Assembly: GCA_027621335.1 (NCBI GenBank)
Contig: JAQCAN010000037.1
Coordinates: 1 to 13,722, forward strand
Length of the DNA: 13,722 nt
Source of the DNA: Bacteroidota bacterium
GTDB lineage: Bacteria > Bacteroidota > Bacteroidia > Flavobacteriales_D > JABDKJ01
Reading direction: 5' to 3'
The notes beneath the pieces were generated by a model that worked only from the letters and a program-made list of their open reading frames with translations, had not been told where the DNA came from and searched no databases. The position numbers and the translations under genes were made by a program. Below, piece by piece: positions 7,235-13,722 of the stretch; positions within the stretch are counted from its first letter, which is position 1; every line of letters starts with the position of its first letter.

Positions 7235-7807
7235 ATGGGATGGAGAACGTTTTGTCTGGTCACTTTCCTGTTGGTTCTTGGAACTTCTCAAGCTCAATAT
7301 TTCATTGAGAATAAGGGCCAATGGCCTGATCAAGTCTTGTTCAGGGCCGAACTTCCTGAAGCCCTGATCTATATCGAAAATGGAGGCCTCACCTTTGACA
7401 TCAGGGATCCTGAGGAGCAGGCCCTCATCGCTGAAGCCCATCATACCGAGGGGGTGTATCCTCCAGACCTCCTGCATTACCACAGTTATCACCTCGCCTT
7501 CGAACAAGCGAATCCAGTGTTCGATATCCTGAAGGGAGAATCTTCACTCGGACATTTCAGCTACTTCCTCGGCAATGACCCTTCCCATTGGGGTAGTAAG
7601 GCCAAGGCATACAAGAGCATTCGATTGAAGGAGGTCTATCCTGGCATTGCGCTTCACTATTACTTTGTCAATGGCAATTTGAAATACGACTTGGAATGCG
7701 AGCCAGGAGCCGATCTCTCCCAAGTGAAATTCAAATATGAAGGTGTGGAACCAGAGTTAGGACCTGAAGGAGAACTCCTCATCCCAACTTCAGTGCCTAT
7801 CAATTAA
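7235..7807 (+). pseudogene. 5' part of a split T9SS-secreted surface protein (signal peptide + DUF7948-type domain)
   Basis: 190 codons before an early TAA. Residues 1-21 form a signal peptide ending in SQAQ. Then comes FIENKGQWPDQVLFRAEL, the hallmark opening of Bacteroidota proteins with a DUF7948-type N-terminal region. The conserved YFLGNDPSHWGSKAKAYKSI and VYPGIALHYYFVNGNLKYDLE blocks follow at about residues 108-156. The domain stops abruptly after GELLIPTS. The expected continuation (AYQLKAGEQLSVPCQYML) is found in another frame from about 7795 onward. The piece therefore belongs with the large ORF starting at 7843. Alone it would be a secreted fragment with no sorting domain. It could be a true mutation, phase variation, or an assembly or sequencing error. 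Confidence 0.82.
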
Positions 7808-7842
7808 AGGCTGGGGAACAGCTCAGCGTTCCTTGTCAGTAC

Positions 7843-10800
7843 ATGCTGGATGAGTCAGTTCTCGGCTTTGAGGCTACGGACTTGGACAAGAACCTGAAGC
7901 TCATCATCGATCCTGAGCTGCGCTTCTCCACTTTCAGTGGTTCTTCGTCCAATAACTTCGGGTATACCGCCACATTCGATCGGAATGGTTTCCTCTACAG
8001 TGGAAGCACCGCCTTCGGAAATGCCTACCCAACGACTTTGGGTGCTTACAATGAAACATGGAATGGAGGCACGGTAGACATTGCCCTAAGCAAGTATGAT
8101 ACCACGGGGACCTTTTTGGTCTGGAGCACCTACATCGGAGGAGCGGGGACTGAGTTGCCTCACAGCATCATCGTGAACGCCCAAGATGAACTCTATGTCT
8201 ATGGCACTACGGGATCGGCCAATTACCCAACAACACCAGGGGCCTATGACACCAGCTTCGAGGGGGGCTTCCCTTATCTGACCGATGGCTTGGGTGTGGC
8301 CTTTCCTGCGGGAAGTGACATCATCATCTCCAAACTGGACTTCGAAGGGGCCCAGCTGCTCTCTTCCACCTTTGTCGGGGGAAATGGAAACGATGGCATC
8401 AATAGGGAAGCTCCGACCAATTATAACTATGCCGATGAGATCAGAGGGGAGATCGACTTCGATAACGAAGGCAATGTCATTGTGGCCTCCAGTTCCTTGG
8501 TCTCCAGCGGAACGAACGACTTCCCCACCACGGCAGGAGTGGTCTTTCCAGATTCGCCAGGAAGCCTACAGGATGGGGTCATATTCAAGATGCCAGAGGA
8601 TTTGAGCAGCCTCATATGGAGCACCTATTTCGGGGGCTCGGCCGAGGATGCCGCCTTCTCCATCACCACTAATAGTCTTGGACATATCATCGTGTGCGGT
8701 GGAACTTCATCCACTGATCTACCTACGACTCCAGGCGTATTAGAACCTAGCTTCCAAGGAGGCAGTACAGATGGATGGGTAGTCGTTCTGAACGGCTCAG
8801 GTTCGGAGATCATCGCCTGTTCCTACTGGGGCAGCCCCACCTATGATCAAGCGTATATGGTGGAGCTGGATTCACAGGATGACATCCACCTCTTCGGGCA
8901 GACCTTCAATGGGAACGACTTCATCACCAATGCGGGGTTCTCCATCCCGAACTCAGGACAGTTCATCAGCAAGTTGAATAGTGACCTGAGTGGGGTCATC
9001 TGGTCCACGGCCTTTGGCAATGGGAATGGGCAGCCAAACATATCCCCCACCGCCTTCCTTGTGGACCTCTGCGATCGAATCTATCTCAGCGGCTGGGGCG
9101 GACCCACGCAAGGTGGTCCATTGACCACCACTGGATTACCAATCACCGTTGATGCCTATCAGAGCACCACAGATGGAGGTGATTTCTACCTCTTGGCATT
9201 AGCCGATGATGCTTCTGAGCTCGTCTATGCCAGCTACTTTGGAGGTGATGAAAGCAATGAGCATGTGGATGGCGGCACCAGCCGTTTCGACCGCAAAGGC
9301 AAGGTCTATCAATCGGTGTGCGCGGGCTGCCAGGGTAATAGCGATTTCCCCATTTTCCCTTCCAATGCCGTTTCTTCTGAAAATGGAAGTTCAGGTTGTA
9401 ACAATGGCGTCTTCAAGTTGGACTTCGAGCTGCCTGCGGTCATTGCCGATTTCAGCTTTGAGCCTGTCTGTTTTCCAGATAGCATGGACTTCCAGAATAC
9501 CAGTTTAGGTGGATTGACCTTCAGCTGGAACTTTGGAGACAATGAGACTTCAAGTGATTTCTCCCCTACTCATTTCTTCAACGCCCCAGGCGCCTATGAT
9601 GTGCAGCTCATCCTGAGCGACCCCTTCAGCTGTAATTTGGCCGACACCTTGGTTCAAACTGTCTTCATCTTCGATGAGAATCCAGTGGAATTGGCTGAGG
9701 TGGAAGTCTGTGAGGGCACCACCGTGCAACTGGGCATAGAGCAACTTCCATTACCAGGCATCACCTACTCATGGACCCCTTCCGGACCATTGAACAATGC
9801 GAATGTCTCATCACCATTGGCTACGGTGAATAGCACCACCACCTTCACCTTGAACATAGATAATGGAATCTGCCCCACACAGGCCACGCAGACCGTCAAT
9901 GTGGAAGCGGTCCAGTTGGAACTGAGCAATGACACGATCCTCTGTGAAGGAGGGATGGCCAGCTTCATTGCCAACAGTTTCGGTACAGCCGATACCTACA
10001 CTTGGGCAAGCGATGCTGAGTTCACGCAGGTCATTGGAACAGATAGCTTGCTGCAGGTCAGCCCCTTGACAGGAGGCACCTATTACCTCTTGGCCGAAGG
10101 AAATTGCTCCGTTGAAGGTCAGGTCAACGTGTTCTTGTTCAATGAATCGGTCAGCATTAGCCCCAACGTCTATATATGTGCGGATGATCCCATCGAACTG
10201 ACGGCTTTCAGCAACTTGCCCGATGAACCTTTGAGCATCATATGGGCCCCCGAATCCGTCATTCTAGGTGGACAAGGAAGCCCAACCGTCCTAGTCTCAA
10301 GCGATGAGGACGTACAAGTGCAGGTGACCTTGACCGGGACTCAAGGATGCTCAGTCAGCGATTCCATTCTAGTGGAGATCTCCCCTCTGTCCTTCATCGA
10401 GGTGGATGCCAGCAGTTTGGATGGCTCTATTCCATTGGGCGGAAGCACACAGCTCTTTGCCGACCCGGCTACGGGCTATAGCTACCTGTGGTCACCTCCT
10501 GATGGACTTTCCAGTACTGGGGGACCGAGCCCTTTTGCATCCCCGCTGCAGACTACTACATATACTGTCAACATTGTGGACAGTGACCTTAATGGAGCCT
10601 GCACCCGATCCGATACCGTGACCGTGCGTGTCTTCGAGTTCCAATGTGATTTCCCCCTGACCTTCGTTCCCAATGCCTTCACTCCCAACGGAGACGATGC
10701 GAATGATGTCCTTTTCGTCCGTGGAGAGTTCATTGAAGCCTTCACCTTGAAGATCTATGACCGATGGGGAGAAGTGGTCTTCGAGACGTCTGACCAGGAG

Positions 10801-10926
10801 ATAGGTTGGGATGGAACCTTCAAAGGAAAAGAGCTCGATCCTGCGGTCTATGTCTACCACTTGAATGTGCGCTGCATCGATGGGCAGGAGAACTTTGAAA
10901 AAGGCAACATCACCTTGATCCGATGA
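7843..10926 (+). CDS. 3' part of the split surface protein: SBBP repeats, PKD, Ig-like modules, type-B T9SS sorting domain
   Basis: 1027 codons from the first ATG in this frame; the frame is open from 7768, and upstream codons continue the homology (AYQLKAGEQLSVPCQY). Residues about 25-510 are SBBP beta-propeller repeats, with recurring WSTYIGG/WSTYFGG and YPTTPGAY motifs and a final DGGTSRFDRKGKVYQSVCAGC block. About 535-625 is a PKD domain (FSWNFGDNETS...HFFNAPGAYDVQLIL). About 630-935 holds several Ig-like modules with CEGTTVQL/WTPSGPL motifs. The last 90 residues (FVPNAFTPNGDDANDVLFV...KIYDRWGEVVFET...WDGTFKG) form the gliding-motility-associated CHU_C/TIGR04131 domain, the type-B T9SS sorting signal. 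The whole gene would encode an adhesin-like cell-surface protein. Started at 7843 it lacks a signal peptide and could not be exported. Its stop overlaps the porP start (ATGA at 10923-10926). Confidence 0.88.
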   Translation: MLDESVLGFEATDLDKNLKLIIDPELRFSTFSGSSSNNFGYTATFDRNGFLYSGSTAFGNAYPTTLGAYNETWNGGTVDIALSKYDTTGTFLVWSTYIGGAGTELPHSIIVNAQDELYVYGTTGSANYPTTPGAYDTSFEGGFPYLTDGLGVAFPAGSDIIISKLDFEGAQLLSSTFVGGNGNDGINREAPTNYNYADEIRGEIDFDNEGNVIVASSSLVSSGTNDFPTTAGVVFPDSPGSLQDGVIFKMPEDLSSLIWSTYFGGSAEDAAFSITTNSLGHIIVCGGTSSTDLPTTPGVLEPSFQGGSTDGWVVVLNGSGSEIIACSYWGSPTYDQAYMVELDSQDDIHLFGQTFNGNDFITNAGFSIPNSGQFISKLNSDLSGVIWSTAFGNGNGQPNISPTAFLVDLCDRIYLSGWGGPTQGGPLTTTGLPITVDAYQSTTDGGDFYLLALADDASELVYASYFGGDESNEHVDGGTSRFDRKGKVYQSVCAGCQGNSDFPIFPSNAVSSENGSSGCNNGVFKLDFELPAVIADFSFEPVCFPDSMDFQNTSLGGLTFSWNFGDNETSSDFSPTHFFNAPGAYDVQLILSDPFSCNLADTLVQTVFIFDENPVELAEVEVCEGTTVQLGIEQLPLPGITYSWTPSGPLNNANVSSPLATVNSTTTFTLNIDNGICPTQATQTVNVEAVQLELSNDTILCEGGMASFIANSFGTADTYTWASDAEFTQVIGTDSLLQVSPLTGGTYYLLAEGNCSVEGQVNVFLFNESVSISPNVYICADDPIELTAFSNLPDEPLSIIWAPESVILGGQGSPTVLVSSDEDVQVQVTLTGTQGCSVSDSILVEISPLSFIEVDASSLDGSIPLGGSTQLFADPATGYSYLWSPPDGLSSTGGPSPFASPLQTTTYTVNIVDSDLNGACTRSDTVTVRVFEFQCDFPLTFVPNAFTPNGDDANDVLFVRGEFIEAFTLKIYDRWGEVVFETSDQEIGWDGTFKGKELDPAVYVYHLNVRCIDGQENFEKGNITLIR

Positions 10927-11942
10927 AGGGGCTTAAGCACATAGTGCCCATCATTGGAATTATGGCCTCGTCAGTATCCGTGCATTGTCAGGACCTACAT
11001 TTCTCCCAATACTACAACAACGCCATTTATCTGAATCCGGCCAACACGGGGCACATCATGCGTGGAGACCTGCGCTTCACTGGACTGCACCGCAGCCAGT
11101 GGCGCTCTGTGACCACGCCCTTTAGCAGCTTCTACCTTTCAGGGGATATCTCGGAGCCTTTCAAGAAAGAGAATTTGGGCTTGGGCTTGAGCCTGATGAA
11201 TGACATCGCTGGGGATTCCCGTTTCAGGACCTTTTCGGTTCAAGGCTTGCTGGCCTCTTCCTTGAGTATCGGGGGGGAAGGTGAGCAATCCATCAGGGGG
11301 GGATTGCAGATCGGATTCACACAGAAACGCATCGATGACAGTGACCTGCGCTTCGATTCCCAATACACGGGAAGTCTTTACGATCCCACGGCTAGCACAG
11401 GTGAGGCTTTGGCCTTCAATGCTGTTTCTCATCTGGACCTCGCAGCTGGCATCCAATACCTGCGCATCCAGTCTGACAGAAAATACCTCAGCGCGGGAAT
11501 CAGCCTCTTCAATATCAATGGTCCTGATGTGGCCTTTCAAGAGAATGCCACCGAGAATCTTGACACGCGATTCACGTTTCATTCAGAACTCTCTCAGCCC
11601 ATCTCGGACGATTGGGATGTCCTTCCTTCCGTTCAATTCATGTCCCAAGGTACCTACAGGGAAGTACTTCTTGGCAGCCGTTTCCGCTATACCCTCAGGG
11701 ATGATGTAATGGTGTTCAGGCGGGTCTATACGGGGGTTTTCGGCAGGTTAAAAGATGCAGCTTACGTGCAGGTGGGCATGGACTATGACCGCTGGACGGT
11801 GGGTCTGAGCTATGACATCAACCTTTCCACTTTGGATGTGGCCAGCCAGAATCGTGGGGGATTGGAGATTGCCGCCATCTACGTCATCGACCTCTTCAGA
11901 GAAGTAAGGGAACCGCATCGTAAATGCCCTGTGTACCTATGA
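10923..11942 (+). CDS. Type IX secretion system outer-membrane protein PorP/SprF family
   Basis: A 339-residue beta-barrel protein. A signal peptide covers about residues 1-22. It is followed by DLHFSQYYNNAIYLNPANTG, the family's signature opening, then SQWRSVTTPFSSFYLSGD and alternating amphipathic strands with repeated GLGLSLMND-like turns. It ends in KCPVYL, as many family members do. SprF of Flavobacterium johnsoniae is needed for secretion and attachment of the adhesin SprB, and paralogs are usually encoded right behind the type-B substrate they serve. Here the start overlaps the large surface-protein stop by ATGA, and the stop overlaps the next start by ATGA. This indicates a dedicated, translationally coupled substrate-PorP-OmpA unit. 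Many paralogs per genome are usual, so no specific symbol is given. Confidence 0.93.
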   Translation: MKGLKHIVPIIGIMASSVSVHCQDLHFSQYYNNAIYLNPANTGHIMRGDLRFTGLHRSQWRSVTTPFSSFYLSGDISEPFKKENLGLGLSLMNDIAGDSRFRTFSVQGLLASSLSIGGEGEQSIRGGLQIGFTQKRIDDSDLRFDSQYTGSLYDPTASTGEALAFNAVSHLDLAAGIQYLRIQSDRKYLSAGISLFNINGPDVAFQENATENLDTRFTFHSELSQPISDDWDVLPSVQFMSQGTYREVLLGSRFRYTLRDDVMVFRRVYTGVFGRLKDAAYVQVGMDYDRWTVGLSYDINLSTLDVASQNRGGLEIAAIYVIDLFREVREPHRKCPVYL

Positions 11943-13722
11943 GATACATAGCACTTATCGTCCTCATGACCTTGTGTTCATTGGCTCAAGGGCAGGAATA
12001 TGCCAAGTGGATGGAACTGGCCAAAGAAGCCGAGTCACTGGAGGACCATCAAGGCGCAGTGCGCTACTACATGGAGGTTTACGCACTGGACTCCAGCCGC
12101 GCTGAATTGCAGTATGCCTTGGCAACTGCCCACGAGAACAACCATCAGTACCGGGATGCCTTGAGATTCTACCAGAAGGTCTACCGCAAGGACCGAGGCC
12201 GCTACTATCCCGAAGGGCCTTATCACATTGCCTTGATGTACACCTACCTCGGCAAGTACGAGGCGGCCATTGAATATTGGAAACGCGCGCGAGCACAAGC
12301 CAAAGGGGACGAAAGCAAACAGGCCCGCATAGACGATTATATGCGTTCAGCCGAGTTCGCCCTGCTTCATCCTGAAGTGGATGAGTCCATACGGATAGAG
12401 CAGCTGGGTCCCAGGGTGAATGGGCCTGAGTCGGATTTTGCTGCTTTCATGCTACCCGATAGCAACCTCCTGTTCTCTTCCTTACGCGGACCCTACACGA
12501 ACGATTTGGCTTTGAAGCAAGCCGATCAATACCTCATCCGTACCTATCAGAGTGAGTGGATCAAAGGGAATTGGAAGAAGACCCTACTATTGGACAGTGC
12601 CTCCTTCAAGCCCGACAGACATTATGCGAATCCCGTTCTGGACCCTAGCGGAAGCTGGCTCTACATCAGTAAGTGTGAGGATCTGAGGCATTGCCTTATC
12701 GGGCGATTCCCTTGGGCCAATGGGATTGCAGGCCCTTTGGAGTATTTGAACGGTGATTTCCTGAGCAGTGACTCTACCCATACCCATGCGTTCCCCTTCC
12801 AGTGGGAAGGTCAGGAGAGGCTGCTCTTCGCCTCCGACCGTGAAGGCACCCGGGGCGGCATGGACCTCTGGATCGCCCAAGAGGAGAATGGCGAGTGGCG
12901 CATCAAGAACATGGGGCCGTATGTGAATAGCGCGGGGAATGAAGTGAGCCCTTCCTTCTCCGAAGAGGAGGGCGTCCTCTATTTCAGCTCCGACCTCTTT
13001 CCAGGCTATGGCGGTTTCGATGTATTCCAGGTGGTGGGACCCGAGTCGAAGGAGAGCCCTAAGAACATGGGTCTGCCCATCAACAGTTCCTTGAACGACC
13101 TCTATTTCCGCTGGCAAGGTGACTGGGGTTTCTTAAGCTCCAACCGCTCCAGTGCCTATAGCATCGATGGCTCCCAATGCTGTAACGACCTCTTCTTGGT
13201 CGATCGGAAGGAAGAAGAATTATTAGTTGAAATAGAGAAGGATAGCCTTGAACGGCAATCCGTTCCTGTGGTCCCTGAATCCATCCAGAGTGTGTCCGAA
13301 TTGAAGGACCTACTGCCGATCAGCCTCTATTTCCACAATGACATTCCGGACCCTGGCTCCCTTGCCGTCACAACGGACAAGGACTTCGCCAATACCCTCA
13401 GGGCCTATGTGCAGATGCGGGAGGACTATCTCAGAGAATACAGTGCCGGTCTGAGCGAGGAGCAATCGATTGACGCCCAGGAGCAGATGAACACCTTCTT
13501 CGATGTCGCTTTGGAGGGTCAGTTGAAGGTCTTGGACGAGGTATTTGACCTTTTACTCGGGGAGCTTGAAAAAGGGAAGAAGATTGAGATCGTCATCAAG
13601 GGCTATGCGAGTCCATTAGCAGAGAGCGACTATAACAAGCGGCTCACAGAACGAAGGATTTCCAGAGTGATGAACTATTTCGAACGCAAGGATAATGGCA
13701 TCATGCTCTCCTATCTGAATGA
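11939..13722 (+). CDS. OmpA-family protein with TPR and PD40-like beta-propeller (3' end outside window)
   Basis: Open for 594 codons from the ATG at 11939 (overlapping the porP stop) to the window edge without a stop. Residues 1-18 are a signal peptide (MRYIALIVLMTLCSLAQG). About 20-130 are TPR-like helices (YMEVYALDSS..LQYALATAHENN; YHIALMYTYLGKYEAAIEYWKRA). About 150-425 form a WD40/PD40-like beta-propeller with the repeated LLFASDREGTRGGMDLW and VLYFSSDLFPGYGGFDVF pattern. A linker contains LPISLYFHNDIPDPGS (about 459-474). An OmpA/MotB-like peptidoglycan-binding domain starts near 546 (KIEIVIKGYASPLAESDYNKRL, then ERR). The protein resembles the OmpA-type partner often encoded beside PorP/SprF and is architecturally similar to PorE, but no carboxypeptidase-regulatory-like domain is evident. 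It likely anchors the outer-membrane complex to peptidoglycan from the periplasm. Confidence 0.88.
   Translation, partial: MRYIALIVLMTLCSLAQGQEYAKWMELAKEAESLEDHQGAVRYYMEVYALDSSRAELQYALATAHENNHQYRDALRFYQKVYRKDRGRYYPEGPYHIALMYTYLGKYEAAIEYWKRARAQAKGDESKQARIDDYMRSAEFALLHPEVDESIRIEQLGPRVNGPESDFAAFMLPDSNLLFSSLRGPYTNDLALKQADQYLIRTYQSEWIKGNWKKTLLLDSASFKPDRHYANPVLDPSGSWLYISKCEDLRHCLIGRFPWANGIAGPLEYLNGDFLSSDSTHTHAFPFQWEGQERLLFASDREGTRGGMDLWIAQEENGEWRIKNMGPYVNSAGNEVSPSFSEEEGVLYFSSDLFPGYGGFDVFQVVGPESKESPKNMGLPINSSLNDLYFRWQGDWGFLSSNRSSAYSIDGSQCCNDLFLVDRKEEELLVEIEKDSLERQSVPVVPESIQSVSELKDLLPISLYFHNDIPDPGSLAVTTDKDFANTLRAYVQMREDYLREYSAGLSEEQSIDAQEQMNTFFDVALEGQLKVLDEVFDLLLGELEKGKKIEIVIKGYASPLAESDYNKRLTERRISRVMNYFERKDNGIMLSYLN

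Noticed and set aside
7193..7507. Minus-strand open frame of 104 codons across the start of the surface-protein gene
   Set aside because: Antisense to the signal peptide and conserved ENKGQW region; no motifs of its own.
7768..7807. Programmed -1 ribosomal frameshifting joining the two parts of the surface protein
   Set aside because: The shift would have to occur between the stop in the downstream frame (7765-7767) and the stop at 7805-7807. No canonical X XXY YYZ slippery heptamer is present there, and about ten family residues seem to be missing, which a frameshift would not explain.
7960..9400. Possible DNA tandem repeat array
   Set aside because: The recurring motifs are diverged protein-level SBBP propeller repeats, not near-identical DNA repeats, so no separate repeat element is called.
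11139..11582. Minus-strand open frame of 147 codons
   Set aside because: Antisense to porP/sprF, with no family features.
12587..13117. Minus-strand open frame of 176 codons
   Set aside because: It lies wholly antisense to the well-supported OmpA/propeller gene and has no recognisable motifs; open antisense frames are a by-product of codon use here.
1..13722. Mobile element, CRISPR array, tRNA or new defence system
   Set aside because: No transposase, integrase, regularly spaced repeats, tRNA-like cloverleaf or defence-type domains were seen; gene content is ordinary Bacteroidota chromosome plus one T9SS accessory module.

Overview
This window looks like a chromosomal fragment from a member of the Bacteroidota, most likely a Flavobacteriales-type marine or aquatic bacterium. 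Three things point there. A type IX secretion (T9SS) module of a type-B sorted surface protein, PorP/SprF and an OmpA-family protein occupies the right third. The lycopene cyclase is of the Bacteroidota CrtY type. The deacetylase at the left edge and the Ppx/GppA protein are of variants common in that phylum. G+C looks close to half. Starts are mostly ATG, with no strong Shine-Dalgarno sequences, as is usual in the phylum. Genus cannot be given from sequence alone.

Layout. Bases 1-3271 (+) carry a tight housekeeping run: the 3' end of a polysaccharide deacetylase, a TIGR01777-type NAD(P)-dependent epimerase, uracil phosphoribosyltransferase (upp), a small four-helix membrane protein, and a YjjG-like HAD nucleotidase. 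The last three overlap or abut, so they are probably one transcript. A convergent Ppx/GppA phosphatase lies on the minus strand at 3282-4175. The only long non-coding stretch is 4176-4552, between divergent genes. It holds a strong 31-nt hairpin and a small direct repeat. Bases 4553-7145 (+) carry a DoxX-like membrane protein, a two-domain family 2 glycosyltransferase and lycopene cyclase (crtY), in series with gaps of 31 and 51 bases.

Bases 7235-13722 (+) hold the T9SS module. The first gene encodes a very large secreted protein: signal peptide, DUF7948-type N-terminal region, SBBP beta-propeller repeats, a PKD domain, Ig-like modules and a gliding-motility-type C-terminal sorting domain. 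It is split by a frame change near 7795-7807. It is joined by ATGA overlaps to porP/sprF, and porP by another ATGA overlap to an OmpA/TPR/beta-propeller protein that runs off the right edge. The expected picture is that the large protein is exported by the T9SS through the outer membrane, with PorP/SprF and the peptidoglycan-binding OmpA protein as its dedicated outer-membrane and periplasmic partners.

The most noteworthy observation is the disruption of the large surface protein. It appears to involve loss of about 28 bases rather than one base, judged from the usual family sequence. I found no mobile element, CRISPR array, tRNA, rRNA or clearly new system. Most genes are recognisable family members.
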